Positions 9,871 through 18,826 of a stretch of DNA of 64,000 bases are shown here, piece after piece. A program made the position numbers and the translations under genes. The stretch comes from Mycobacterium sp. Z3061 (GTDB taxonomy: Bacteria > Actinomycetota > Actinomycetes > Mycobacteriales > Mycobacteriaceae): contig NZ_CP134062.1 in assembly GCF_031583025.1 (NCBI RefSeq), positions 3,906,001 to 3,970,000 on the forward strand. Direction: 5' to 3'. A model generated the notes under the pieces. That model was not told where the DNA came from, searched no databases, and saw only the letters and a program-made list of their open reading frames with translations. Each line of letters starts with the position of its first letter. The first letter of the stretch is position 1.

Positions 9871-10492
9871 GACAAATTTTCTACGTGCACAACATGATTG
9901 CCCGACGAGCGGAAAGAAGAATCGACATTCGCCCTGCTGCGCCGGCGGGGCCGTACGCCCTCCCTCTGCCTCATCCGGTGTTCACGCGTTGAGCCCAGGG
10001 TTTTGGTGCGACATTGTCGATTAACTGCGAAAGCCATTGCTAGAACTCCAAAACCGGGATCGTTCAAAACCGGCCGTAGTCATCGCCTCTAGTGGCTGCG
10101 AGTGACCGCTCGATCCCGTAATCCGCGCCGAGGGGATACCCACATTGCGAAATCCCAATCGGCGCAGAACATTGCAGGTTCATTCCGCAGGCGGGGTGGC
10201 TAGCGGACTGGCGAAATGTGCTGTTATGGCGTAACGTTGCACTTGTTGGTTCATCATTTGATTCGGATCGGTTAAGTCGTAAGCCGCGAGCATTCTGCTC
10301 ATACCGAACATCGTTAAGTCGCCCGACAAAAGCGCCGCAAAATACGGGGTTGGCGATGCGCTTGTCGAACGCACCGATCTTGTCAGTGCGGGAAAGACTG
10401 TTTACCAACGTATTTCATCAAATGTCGGCCAGAGTCGCGCGCCAAATCGGATCGCTCGACAGTCTGCCGACTCGACACCACTAAGGGAAAAA
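9871..10492. other. 620-bp intergenic region, lower GC, no supported gene
   Basis: This divergent gap between the third GAF-ANTAR gene and the small membrane protein gene is visibly richer in A and T than its surroundings. I see no convincing coding frame. GTTAAGTCG occurs twice, at 10271-10279 and 10313-10321, exactly 42 bp apart (four helical turns), which is compatible with paired regulator sites. An AAGGGA ribosome site ends it just before the ATG at 10493. Confidence 0.4.
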
Positions 10493-10810
10493 ATGACTAT
10501 CAATGACACCACCACCGGACACCGCGCCGACGCACCGACCGCTTACAGCTCGGAGAACACCGACGTCAACCGAGTACGCCCGCAGCGCGGAAACGAGACC
10601 AAAGCGTCGTTCAAGACCACCGAGTTCGCGGTGTACGTTCTTGCAGTTGTAGGCGTCCTGCTCGCGTCGTACCTGGTCAAGACGACTGATGGGCATGCCG
10701 ACTACTTCCTGGCCGACCGGGCCTGGTTCTTCGTCGTCCTGCTCAGCATTGGCTACATGGTCAGCCGCGGCTTGGCGAAATGTGGCAGCCGCCATCACGG
10801 CGACGCGTAA
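10493..10810 (+). CDS. Small two-helix membrane protein, unknown function
   Basis: The 105-residue protein has a polar N-terminal segment of about 40 residues, then two hydrophobic helices (about 45-61 and 75-90) joined by a short polar loop, and a short basic tail (CGSRHHGDA). The ATG follows an AAGGGA ribosome site by 4-5 nt. I do not recognise a named family. It lies next to a CsbD-like gene and a ferritin-like gene, a neighbourhood suggesting a stress or envelope role. A strong hairpin follows it. Confidence 0.7.
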   Translation: MTINDTTTGHRADAPTAYSSENTDVNRVRPQRGNETKASFKTTEFAVYVLAVVGVLLASYLVKTTDGHADYFLADRAWFFVVLLSIGYMVSRGLAKCGSRHHGDA

Positions 10811-10862
10811 ATCACAAGCAGCACAATATCTTTACCCCTCGTGCCGCAACGCGCACAGGTTA

Positions 10863-10890
10863 GGCGCCGACGCCAGGACGCGTCGGCGCC
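10863..10890 (+). terminator. Hairpin between the membrane protein gene and the CsbD gene
   Basis: A perfect 11-bp stem GGCGCCGACGC / GCGTCGGCGCC encloses a 6-nt loop (CAGGAC), starting 53 bp after the stop codon. There is no U-tract, as is common for mycobacterial intrinsic terminators. It lies in the leader of the CsbD gene, so it could also act as a regulated leader hairpin. Confidence 0.6.
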
Positions 10891-10939
10891 GCACGGTCAC
10901 TCCGCAGTGCGCGGGTGACCACAGAGAAAGGATCCACCA

Positions 10940-11110
10940 ATGGGAATCATCGATAAAGTCAAGAATGCCGCTGAGGACGCCGCCGGCAAGACCAAAGAGC
11001 AGATCGGAAAGCTCACTGGCAACAAGGACACCGAGGGCGAAGGCAAGAAGGACCAAGCCAAGTCCAACGTGAAGAAGGCCGGCGAGAACGTCAAGGACGT
11101 CTTCAAGTAG
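10940..11110 (+). CDS. CsbD-like general stress protein
   Basis: The 56-residue, highly charged Lys/Glu/Asp-rich protein begins MGIIDKVKNAAEDAAGKTKE and ends NVKKAGENVKDVFK. This is the usual CsbD-family length and pattern, predicted to be mostly helical or disordered. CsbD proteins are induced by general stress in bacteria and their molecular role is unclear. AGAAAGGA lies 8 nt before the ATG. The gene has its own hairpins on both sides, so it is probably a single-gene transcript. Confidence 0.85.
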   Translation: MGIIDKVKNAAEDAAGKTKEQIGKLTGNKDTEGEGKKDQAKSNVKKAGENVKDVFK

Positions 11111-11121
11111 GCGATCCTTTC

Positions 11122-11153
11122 GTGGCCTGCCGCCAACTACGGCGGCAGGCCAC
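11122..11153 (+). terminator. Strong intrinsic terminator after the CsbD gene
   Basis: A perfect 13-bp stem GTGGCCTGCCGCC / GGCGGCAGGCCAC with a 6-nt loop (AACTAC) is followed by TTCTCT. It begins 12 bp after the CsbD stop codon, the expected place for a terminator. Confidence 0.8.
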
Positions 11154-11257
11154 TTCTCTGTCCAGCGCATGCCAAAGTCATACGCAGCAAGATGATTTGC
11201 CGCCCCAGCGGCGACCCGCCACCGAGCCAAAACATCCCAAACCTGAAGGAAGACAAC

Positions 11258-12190
11258 GTGACCCACCCCGAAGCCGCCAGGCTGATCGCCCAACTTCGCA
11301 TACTGCATCAACTCACCAACACCGAAATTCAGGTCGCGCAAACCCGGCTGATGCAGGCCCGCGACGACAGCGTGCGCCAAGAACTCATGACAAATGCGGC
11401 TAATGCGCAAGAACGCGCACAGCTGATCGCAGCGGCATTACGGGAACTCGGCGGTGTGCCCGACGTGATCACCCCCGCACTGGGGCGCGTCACCGCTTTG
11501 GCCAAGGCCTTAGTCGAGCAAGGCCAACCCCTAGCTGGCGCACTGTTCAGTGATCTAGCCCTTGAGCACCAGCTGATCGAGCGTGCATGTTATCTCGAGG
11601 CCCTTGCTGACGCGGATGGGCAGACGGACACCCGTCTGCTGGCCCAACGCCTGCAGACCGCGCATCAAGAAACCGTCGACTGGATCAACTCGGTACTCGC
11701 CCAGGAAGCCGCGGGAGAACCCACTGCGGTGCGACCTACGCCCGTACAGATGGCGATTGGTCGACTGACGAGGGTCGTCTATTCCCCGGCACGGTGGGCT
11801 GCAGCGCGGATCAACGAAGCCGCCGAGGCACTCTCTCGCACCCGCTCGCATGTCGAAACCGTCACCGACGCCACCGTCGATTCCCTCTCCGCCGGCCGCG
11901 ACGCCGGACTCGACAAAGCCGAACATATCGCGTCTCGAAAAGGTGCACGCACCACTGCGACTACCCTGCACCGAGCCCGAGCTGCGGCAGGCGGTCTCAA
12001 CGAGGACGAGCTGGCCGTCGCCAACTACGACGAACTCACCGTCGGCGAGGTCACCGCTGAGGTCCAGCAACTTACCGACGCGGCCGCTTTGACCAACCTG
12101 CTGCGCTACGAGCAGAACAACAAGGACCGCACCGGCGCGACCAGCGCCATTGAGAACCAACTCGCGGCGCAGGCGGGCAACAGCAACTAG
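11258..12190 (+). CDS. Ferritin-like-domain helical protein
   Basis: The 310-residue protein is almost entirely helical. The N-terminal part (about 1-155) shows Glu/His-containing helices (RILHQLTNTEIQVAQTRLMQ, LALEHQLIERACYLEAL, AHQETVDWINS) of the kind seen in ferritin-like stress proteins. A middle segment and a C-terminal helix (ELTVGEVTAEVQQLTDAAALTNLLRYEQNN) follow. GTG 11258 is chosen because GAAGGAAG lies about 6 nt before it, although the frame is open further upstream. Metal binding is not proven from sequence. It lies in the CsbD/GAF-ANTAR stress block and converges on pafA. Confidence 0.7.
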   Translation: MTHPEAARLIAQLRILHQLTNTEIQVAQTRLMQARDDSVRQELMTNAANAQERAQLIAAALRELGGVPDVITPALGRVTALAKALVEQGQPLAGALFSDLALEHQLIERACYLEALADADGQTDTRLLAQRLQTAHQETVDWINSVLAQEAAGEPTAVRPTPVQMAIGRLTRVVYSPARWAAARINEAAEALSRTRSHVETVTDATVDSLSAGRDAGLDKAEHIASRKGARTTATTLHRARAAAGGLNEDELAVANYDELTVGEVTAEVQQLTDAAALTNLLRYEQNNKDRTGATSAIENQLAAQAGNSN

Positions 12191-12254
12191 AGGGCGGCCG
12201 GGTCGCCGATAGCGGTCACTGCTAACGCGGGGCCACTGTCGGCGGGCTGGCCAG

Positions 12255-13613
12255 CTACATGCTCGCGATCAGTCGCTTGACCCGCTCGTCGACGGCCCGG
12301 AACGGGTCCTTGCACAGCACGGTGCGTTGCGCCTGGTCGTTGAGCTTGAGGTGCACCCAGTCGACGGTGAAGTCGCGCCCGGCAGCCTGCGCGGCGCTGA
12401 TGAACTCGCCACGCAACCTGGCACGGGTGGTCTGCGGCGGACGGTCGACGGCGTCGGCGATTTCCTCGTCGGTGGTCACCCGGGCCGCCAGCCCCTTGCG
12501 CTGCAGCAGGTCGAACACGCCGCGGCCCCGCTTGATGTCGTGGTACGCGAGGTCCAACTGAGCGATCTTGGCGTCCGACAGCTCCATGTTGTATCGGTCC
12601 TGATAACGCTGGAACAGCTTGCGCTTGATCACCCAGTCGATCTCGGTGTCCACCTTCGCGAAATCCTGGCTCTCGACGGCGTCGAGCTGGCGGCCCCACA
12701 GGTCGACCACCTGCTCGATCTGCGCGTTGGGTTCGCGGGTCTGCAGATGCTCGACGGCGCGGCTGTAGTACTCGCGCTGGATGTCCAGGGCGCTGGCCTG
12801 ACGACCGCCGGCCAGGCGGACCGGCCTGCGACCGGTGGTGTCGTGGCTGACCTCGCGGATAGCGCGGATCGGGTTGTCCAGGGAGAAGTCGCGGAATGCG
12901 ACCCCGGCTTCGATCATCTCGAGCACCAGCGCCGCCGTGCCCACCTTGAGCATGGTGGTGGTTTCGCACATGTTGGAGTCGCCGACGATGACGTGCAAAC
13001 GTCGGTACTTCTCGGCGTCGGCGTGCGGCTCGTCACGGGTGTTGATGATCGGCCGGCTGCGGGTGGTCGCGCTCGAGACGCCTTCCCAGATGTGTTCGGC
13101 GCGTTGCGACAAACAGAAGGTGGCGGCCTTGGGAGTCTGCAACACCTTGCCTGCCCCGCAGATGAGCTGACGGGTGACCAGGAACGGCAGCAGCACATCG
13201 GAGATGCGGGAGAACTCGCCGGCCCGCACGATCAGATAGTTCTCGTGGCAGCCGTAGGAGTTGCCCGCCGAGTCGGTGTTGTTCTTGAACAGGTAGATGT
13301 CGCCGCCGATGCCCTCATCGGCGAGGCGCTGCTCGGCGTCGATCAGCAGATCTTCGAGGACCCACTCCCCGGCGCGGTCATGGGTGACCAGCTGGACCAG
13401 GCTGTCGCATTCGGCGGTCGCGTACTCGGGGTGGCTGCCCACGTCGAGATACAAGCGTGCGCCATTCCGCAGGAAAACATTTGAGCTGCGACCCCACGAC
13501 ACCACCCGCCGGAAAAGGTAGCGGGCCACCTCGTCCGGAGACAGTCGGCGATGCCCGTGAAAGGTGCAGGTGACACCGAACTCAGTCTCGATGCCCATAA
13601 TTCGTCGCTGCAC
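12255..13613 (-). CDS. pafA: Pup--protein ligase PafA
   Basis: The 452-residue protein matches the M. tuberculosis length. PafA uses ATP to join the C-terminal glutamate of Pup to substrate lysines. The carboxylate-amine ligase fold shows the metal-binding glutamate in GIETEFG (Glu9) and the catalytic base Asp57 in [14 protein letters not shown]. Further conserved blocks are [17 protein letters not shown] and [19 protein letters not shown]. It is a homologue of Dop, encoded at 18.8-20.3 kb. Here it stands alone: pafB and pafC lie 5.1 kb downstream beyond an opposing gene cluster. Confidence 0.96.
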   Translation of the reverse strand: MQRRIMGIETEFGVTCTFHGHRRLSPDEVARYLFRRVVSWGRSSNVFLRNGARLYLDVGSHPEYATAECDSLVQLVTHDRAGEWVLEDLLIDAEQRLADEGIGGDIYLFKNNTDSAGNSYGCHENYLIVRAGEFSRISDVLLPFLVTRQLICGAGKVLQTPKAATFCLSQRAEHIWEGVSSATTRSRPIINTRDEPHADAEKYRRLHVIVGDSNMCETTTMLKVGTAALVLEMIEAGVAFRDFSLDNPIRAIREVSHDTTGRRPVRLAGGRQASALDIQREYYSRAVEHLQTREPNAQIEQVVDLWGRQLDAVESQDFAKVDTEIDWVIKRKLFQRYQDRYNMELSDAKIAQLDLAYHDIKRGRGVFDLLQRKGLAARVTTDEEIADAVDRPPQTTRARLRGEFISAAQAAGRDFTVDWVHLKLNDQAQRTVLCKDPFRAVDERVKRLIASM

Positions 13614-13824
13614 GTAATCGAGGGTACTTGTTGTCGAATTGCCGCGGTGCGCAAGCCACGCCCGTGGGTGGTGACGGGTCGCTGAGACCGGCAGCTGCCG
13701 GGGTGGGCATTGGATATGATTGGCATGCCCCCTCGGGCAATCGGGGCGTCAGATGATCCTCCGGTGTGGAATGTGACGAACCATTTCAGAGAACCTGCGC
13801 TTAGAAGCGCTTCAGCGCTATCAC

Positions 13825-15162
13825 GTGCTCGACATGCCGCCAGATCGGCTGGTGGCACGTATACCCGGTCTAGCGGCTCGGTCCCTCGGCACGCCGATGG
13901 CGGCAGTGTCGATCGTCGGTGAGGACGACATTTTCCTCATGGCCACGCACGGCCTACCGGCCGTAGGGCACATCCCGCGGGAGCAGGGGTTGTGCGCGTC
14001 AGCTGTGATGAACAGCGTCCCGTACGTCGTGCACGACGCGACCTCTGATGGCCGCACCGCCGAAAACGGGTTCGTGCGCGCAAACCGGGTCAGGTTCTAC
14101 GCCTGCGCTCCCATCGTGACCTTCGACGGATTCAGCCTCGGCGCGGTCGCCGTAATGGACACCGAGGTTCGCACGGTCTCGGACGACCAACTCTCGGTGT
14201 TGCAGGATCTGGCGGCGATCGTGATGGAGCAACTCGACTTGCGCCTGGCTTCGCTGGATGAGCTCGGGGTGGAACGCGGTCTGCGCAGCGCTGCCGAGGA
14301 CGCTCGCGACGACGCACGGTTCCAGCGCTACCGCGCTCAGGAGGCCCGGGACACCGCCCAGCGGGAGCGCGACGATGCGCGTCAGGATCGCGACGTCGCG
14401 ATCCGGGATCGCAACATTGCAGAGTTCGACCGTGACCTGACCGAGGAGTATGCGGCGGTCCTGCAACGGACGTTGCTACCACCGATGCTGCCGACCGTCG
14501 AGGGCGCTTCCCTGGCCGCCCACTATCACCCGGCGTCCCCGCGCCGGGTCGGCGGAGATTTCTACGACGTGTTCGCCCTCGGCGACGACCGGTGGGCCTT
14601 CTTCATCGGCGATGTCGAAGGCCACGGGGTGGACGCCGCGGTGGTGACATCGCTGATCCGGTATACGTTGCGGTCTGCCGCTCTGCATTACAGCGACCCG
14701 ATTGACGGGCTGGTGGAACTCAACGCGGTGCTGCTGCGCGAGCTGGATCCACGGCGTTTCTGTACGGTCCTGTTCGGAACCTTTCAGCGGCGCCCCGACG
14801 ACCGGGGCTTCTCTATCACCATCGCCACCGGCGGTCACCCGCCGGCACTGTTGCTCGACCCCACGAGCGGCACGGCGGCCGAAGTGCGCTCCGACGAGGG
14901 AACCCTGGTCGGGCTGCGAGCGGACGCGAAATTCCACACCTGCGACGTCATCCTGCACCCCGGCCAGACGCTGTTGTTTTACACCGACGGCATCGTCGAG
15001 GCCCGCCGCGGCGCGAACCCGTTCAACGAGGACAGCCTGGCAGCCTTCGCCGCCGAGCACGCCGGACCGAATGCCGCAGGGCTGATCGACGAACTGGCCA
15101 CCTTGATCCCCAAGCTAGGACCGGAGGACGACATCGCCCTGCTGGCTATCAGCGCCCACTAG
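13825..15162 (+). CDS. GAF-domain, coiled-coil, SpoIIE-type PP2C phosphatase
   Basis: The visible frame from GTG 13825 has 445 residues: a GAF domain (about 8-145), an Arg/Asp-rich coiled-coil linker (about 155-215, with RDxA-type repeats) and a PP2C/SpoIIE phosphatase domain (about 230-445). Metal-binding acidic motifs are visible (GGDFYDV, IGDVEGHGVDAA, LFYTDGIVEAR, PEDDIALL). Such proteins dephosphorylate anti-sigma-factor antagonists; no STAS or RsbW-like partner is encoded nearby. The conserved first GAF helix (ENLRLEALQRYH) lies upstream in frame but has no start codon before a TGA at 13774. One extra base at 13784-13786 would explain this and give a GTG start at 13773. Confidence 0.85.
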   Translation: MLDMPPDRLVARIPGLAARSLGTPMAAVSIVGEDDIFLMATHGLPAVGHIPREQGLCASAVMNSVPYVVHDATSDGRTAENGFVRANRVRFYACAPIVTFDGFSLGAVAVMDTEVRTVSDDQLSVLQDLAAIVMEQLDLRLASLDELGVERGLRSAAEDARDDARFQRYRAQEARDTAQRERDDARQDRDVAIRDRNIAEFDRDLTEEYAAVLQRTLLPPMLPTVEGASLAAHYHPASPRRVGGDFYDVFALGDDRWAFFIGDVEGHGVDAAVVTSLIRYTLRSAALHYSDPIDGLVELNAVLLRELDPRRFCTVLFGTFQRRPDDRGFSITIATGGHPPALLLDPTSGTAAEVRSDEGTLVGLRADAKFHTCDVILHPGQTLLFYTDGIVEARRGANPFNEDSLAAFAAEHAGPNAAGLIDELATLIPKLGPEDDIALLAISAH

Positions 15163-15172
15163 AAACCGCACA

Positions 15173-15189
15173 CCCTGGTATCGCCAGGG
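15173..15189 (+). terminator. Possible terminator after the phosphatase gene
   Basis: CCCTGG-TATCG-CCAGGG forms a 6-bp stem with a 5-nt loop, 11 bp after the stop codon. The stem is short and lacks a U-tract, so termination may be partial. Confidence 0.4.
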
Positions 15190-15246
15190 CGAATCTAAAA
15201 GTTAGGCTGTCCGAAACTTTCACCGAGTCTTCGGAGGCCTGGCTGA

Positions 15247-16869
15247 ATGACGGCGGCTATATGGATGGCCCTCCCACCCGAGGTGCACTCCGCGCTGTTG
15301 AGCCAGGGGCCGGGGCCGGGGCCGATGTTGGCGGCCGCGGCAGCGTGGCAGTCCCTGAGCGCCGAATACGCCGCCGCGGCTGACGAGGTCAGCGACCTGA
15401 TGGCCACGCGGCCGGGCGGGTGGGAGGGTTCCGGCGCCGAAGCATGGACGGAGGCCCACGCGCCTTTTGCGGCGTGGTTACTGCAAGCCAGCGCGGACAG
15501 CGTCGCGCGCGCCGCGCAGCACGAGATGGTCGCGGTGGCGTACTCGGCGGCCTTGGCCGCCATGCCGACCCTGTCGGAACTGGCCGCCAACCACTTGATG
15601 CATGCCGCCTTGGTCGCGACCAACTTCTTCGGGATCAACGCGATCCCGATCGCGCTCAATGAAGCCGACTACTTCCGGATGTGGATCCAGGCCGCGACCA
15701 CGATGACCGTCTACGAAGCCGATTCGGCCGCGTCGGTCGCGTCGACCCCACTTCCGGTGCCTGCCCCGCAAATCCTGCGTTCTGCTGGGGCGGCGCAAGC
15801 TCAACCCGCAGCATCGCTCGATCCGGTGCGGGTCGCGCTCAACGCGCTCGAACCGGTCCTGAACAGCTTCGGCATCAACCCGCTGATTCGCAATCCGTTG
15901 GTTTCCAACGTCGTCACCTCGTTCATCGCAGACGTTCTGGAGTACTTCGGCGTGTACTGGGACCCCGCCGCCGGAATGCTGAACGGACTCGATTACGAGT
16001 ACTACGCCGACGCCACGCAACCGATGTGGTACCTCGCTCGAGGCCTCGAACTGATCGGCGACTCGATGCAGATGTCGCAGAACCCGGCGCAGGCGCTGCA
16101 GTACATGGTGGCGCTCGCCATCTTCGACTGGCCCACTCACATAGCGCAGTTGGGCACTGCCATCAGCCAATCCCCGCTATTGCTGGCCGCGGCGGGCGGC
16201 GCAATGGTGGTACCGGCCGCGTCGGCCGGTGGGTTGGCCGGGTTGGCCGGGTTGACCGCGGCACCTCCGTCGGTTTCCGCTCCCGTCACACTGCCCGGGC
16301 CTGCTGCGCCCAGCGCCTGGCCCGCGGCCGGGATGAGTACTTCGCCAACAGCTGTCAGTGTGGCACCGACGAGTGCACCGGCGCCCGCTCCTGCCCCGAC
16401 GAACGGCCCCGCATCCGTTGGTTCGCCGGCCCCCACGCCGCCCGCGCCGGGAGCCGGCTTCGCGCCTCCCTATGCGGTGGCACCTCCTGGTCTCGGATTC
16501 GGTTCCGGAATGCCGGCGAGCGCCGGCGCGAGCGCCAGGAAAAAGGCGTCCGAGCCGGAGCAGGCGCCAGTGGCAGATGCGGCCCGGGCCGCAGAACGCC
16601 GTCGGGCGCGGGCGCGGCAACGCGCGCGCACCACCCAGCGTCAACCCGGCGACGAGTACGTGGATATGGGCGTCGACGTCGACCCGGACTGGGACGAACC
16701 GCCCGGCAGCGTCGTCTCGACGGCGTCACATCACGGTGCTGAGCGGTTCGGATTGGCCGGCACAGTCAGCCGGGATACAGCAACCGAGGCTGCCGGCTTG
16801 GCGAGGCTGAGCGACAGCGAATTCGGTGATGGCCCGACCACGCCGATGCTGCCGAGCAACTGGCGGTAG
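15247..16869 (+). CDS. PPE family protein with basic C-terminal segment
   Basis: The 540-residue protein has an N-terminal PPE domain (about 1-175; ALPPEVHS and the WxG-type WEGSG). A hydrophobic middle region and an Ala/Pro-rich linker follow. The C-terminus has a strongly basic stretch (AERRRARARQRARTTQRQ near 455) and then an acidic end (DEYVDMGVDVDPDWDEPP). This C-terminus recalls PPE2-type proteins, where the basic patch has been linked to nuclear targeting in host cells; that link is from memory. GGAGG lies 9 nt before the ATG. No PE partner gene is adjacent. It converges on prcA with 6 bp between. Confidence 0.88.
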   Translation: MTAAIWMALPPEVHSALLSQGPGPGPMLAAAAAWQSLSAEYAAAADEVSDLMATRPGGWEGSGAEAWTEAHAPFAAWLLQASADSVARAAQHEMVAVAYSAALAAMPTLSELAANHLMHAALVATNFFGINAIPIALNEADYFRMWIQAATTMTVYEADSAASVASTPLPVPAPQILRSAGAAQAQPAASLDPVRVALNALEPVLNSFGINPLIRNPLVSNVVTSFIADVLEYFGVYWDPAAGMLNGLDYEYYADATQPMWYLARGLELIGDSMQMSQNPAQALQYMVALAIFDWPTHIAQLGTAISQSPLLLAAAGGAMVVPAASAGGLAGLAGLTAAPPSVSAPVTLPGPAAPSAWPAAGMSTSPTAVSVAPTSAPAPAPAPTNGPASVGSPAPTPPAPGAGFAPPYAVAPPGLGFGSGMPASAGASARKKASEPEQAPVADAARAAERRRARARQRARTTQRQPGDEYVDMGVDVDPDWDEPPGSVVSTASHHGAERFGLAGTVSRDTATEAAGLARLSDSEFGDGPTTPMLPSNWR

Positions 16870-16875
16870 CGGAGG

Positions 16876-17685
16876 CTAAGCCGACGAGTCGCCGTTCGGC
16901 TCGGCTTGTTTCTCCGGGCTTTCCGGCTGCTCCGCACCCTCTGAGGACTCCTCGGCCGCCGCCTCGCCGGACTCCCCGTCCTGCAGCAGCGATTCCAGGG
17001 TCGCCCGGTTGATCCGGCGGAATGCCCGCCGCGGACGGTTGGCATCCAGGATCGCGACTTCCAGACTGGCCACGTCCAGAGAGGACTGGCCGTTGGTTGC
17101 GTTGTCGCTGCTGTTGGCCCGCAACGCGTTGACCGCCACCTTCAACGCATCGCCCAGGTCGGCGTTCTCGGTGTAGGACTCCTTGAGCGCGTTGATGATC
17201 GGTTCGGTAGTACCACCCATCACCACGTAATGCGGCTCGTCGGCGATCGACCCGTCGTAGGTGATCCGGTAAAGCTCAGGGGCTTTCGTCTCGCCGTAGT
17301 GCGCCACCTCGGCCACACACAACTCAACCTCGTACGGTTTGGCCTGTTCGGTGAAGATGCTGCCCAGCGTCTGCGCGTAAACGTTGGCAAGCTGGCGGCC
17401 CGTGACATCGCGGCGGTCATAGGCGTAGCCGCGGGTGTCGGCGAATTGGATTCCACCGCGGCGCAAGTTGTCGAACTCGTTGAACTTGCCGGCCGCGGCG
17501 AACCCCACCCGGTCGTAGAGTTCGCTGATCTTCTGCAGCGACCGCGACGGGTTCTCCGCCACGAACAGCACGCCGCCGGAGTAGGCCAGGACGACGACGC
17601 TGCGGCCGCGGGCGATGCCTTTCCGCGCGAGCTCGCTGCGCTCGCGCATCGCCTGCTCAGGCGAGATGAAATACGGGAAGCTCAC
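16876..17685 (-). CDS. prcA: Proteasome alpha subunit
   Basis: The 269-residue protein begins [20 protein letters not shown], the alpha-subunit H0 region, and contains the Ntn fold without a catalytic N-terminal Thr. The last 45 residues are Glu/Ser-rich and poorly conserved. PrcA forms the outer rings and gate of the 20S proteasome. The GTG start overlaps the prcB stop by 4 bp, which implies coupled translation within dop-pup-prcB-prcA order. Confidence 0.97.
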   Translation of the reverse strand: MSFPYFISPEQAMRERSELARKGIARGRSVVVLAYSGGVLFVAENPSRSLQKISELYDRVGFAAAGKFNEFDNLRRGGIQFADTRGYAYDRRDVTGRQLANVYAQTLGSIFTEQAKPYEVELCVAEVAHYGETKAPELYRITYDGSIADEPHYVVMGGTTEPIINALKESYTENADLGDALKVAVNALRANSSDNATNGQSSLDVASLEVAILDANRPRRAFRRINRATLESLLQDGESGEAAAEESSEGAEQPESPEKQAEPNGDSSA

Positions 17686-18542
17686 TTCTCACCGCCGTCA
17701 GGGCCGAAAGTATCTGCGCGCGAACGAGTTTCGATGACTCCCCGGGCCAGCTCGGCAATTCGCCGCTCCGGGATCTCCATCGCCCCGTCGGCGTCGATGG
17801 TGACCGCGGTCGGGTAGATACCGCGAACCAGGTCCGGTCCACCGGTGGCGGAGTCGTCGTCGGCGGCGTCATAGAGCGCCTCTACCGCCACACGGAGTGC
17901 CGAATCCGCGTCGGACACTTGGGAATACAGCTTCTTGATCGACGACTTCGCGAAAATCGACCCCGACCCCACCGACTGATATCCCTCTTCCTCGATGTTC
18001 CAGCCGCCCGCGGCGTCGAAGGAGACGATGCGGCCGGCCGATTCGGCATCGGCGGCGTGAATGTCGTACCCGACCAGCAGCGGCAGCGCCACCAGGCCCT
18101 GCATCGCGGCCGGCAGGTTGCCGCGGACCATGATGGCCAGGCGGTTCACCTTGCCGGCGAAGGTCAGGGGTACGCCTTCGAGCTTTTCGTAGTGTTCGAG
18201 TTCGACGGCGTAGAGCCGGGCGAACTCGACCGCGATCGCCGCGGTGCCGGCGATGCCCGTGGCGGTGTAGTCGTCGGTGATGTAGACCTTGCGGACGTCG
18301 CGGCCGGCGATCATGTTGCCCTGCGTCGAGCGGCGGTCGCCGGCGATCAGGACACCACCGGGATACTTCAGCGCCACAATTGTGGTGCCGTGCGGCAACT
18401 GGTCACCCACGGTCGCGCTGCTGAGGCTCGCGGGCAGCAGATCAGGGGCCTGGCGACGCAAGAAGTCAGCGAACGACGACAGGTCTACGGATCCGGGTTG
18501 AGCTGAATTGAGGGACAGGCGATCGGGAAACGACCAGGTCAC
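17682..18542 (-). CDS. prcB: Proteasome beta subunit (catalytic)
   Basis: The 286-residue precursor has a 52-residue propeptide ending in PHG. Cleavage exposes Thr53 as the active-site nucleophile ([11 protein letters not shown]). The other catalytic residues are in place: Asp69 (GDRRS) and Lys85, equivalent to Asp17 and Lys33 of the mature enzyme. PrcB forms the inner catalytic rings and degrades pupylated proteins delivered by Mpa. The GTG start overlaps the pup stop by 4 bp. Confidence 0.97.
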   Translation of the reverse strand: MTWSFPDRLSLNSAQPGSVDLSSFADFLRRQAPDLLPASLSSATVGDQLPHGTTIVALKYPGGVLIAGDRRSTQGNMIAGRDVRKVYITDDYTATGIAGTAAIAVEFARLYAVELEHYEKLEGVPLTFAGKVNRLAIMVRGNLPAAMQGLVALPLLVGYDIHAADAESAGRIVSFDAAGGWNIEEEGYQSVGSGSIFAKSSIKKLYSQVSDADSALRVAVEALYDAADDDSATGGPDLVRGIYPTAVTIDADGAMEIPERRIAELARGVIETRSRADTFGPDGGEK

Positions 18543-18733
18543 TGGCCGCCCTTTTGGACGTAAGCGCGCACAAAGTCCTCGGCGTTCTCTTCCAGGACGT
18601 CGTCAATCTCGTCGAGCAGATCGTCGGTCTCCTCGGTCAGCTTCTCGCGACGCTCCTGGCCTGCTGCCGTCGCACCGGTGATGTCGTCATCGTCGCCGCC
18701 ACCGCCACCGCGTTTAGTCTGCTCCTGCGCCAT
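18539..18733 (-). CDS. pup: Prokaryotic ubiquitin-like protein Pup
   Basis: The 64-residue, acidic and largely disordered protein ends in GGQ. The C-terminal Gln is deamidated by Dop before PafA attaches Pup to substrates. The central helix region ([20 protein letters not shown]) binds the Mpa coiled coil. An upstream in-frame ATG exists, but the ATG at 18731-18733 is chosen because GGAGG lies 7-8 nt before it and the product starts MAQEQTKR like other Pups. It overlaps prcB by 4 bp. Confidence 0.97.
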   Translation of the reverse strand: MAQEQTKRGGGGGDDDDITGATAAGQERREKLTEETDDLLDEIDDVLEENAEDFVRAYVQKGGQ

Positions 18734-18826
18734 CGCCGCCTCCTGCTTCGTCGTGCGCCGCGGGCGTGTGTCCATTCGCCCGATGGCTTTTCTCTACCCT
18801 ACCGGTCAGCACCGACGTTTCCCGGC

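Noticed and set aside
10064..10408. 114-codon minus-strand frame in the intergenic region before the small membrane protein gene
   Set aside because: It has no ribosome site, unusual composition for this genome and no recognisable motif.
7287..15162. Mobile element as the source of the gene block around pafA
   Set aside because: I saw no transposase, integrase, terminal inverted repeats or tRNA gene at the edges, so a mobile-element origin cannot be supported from the sequence.
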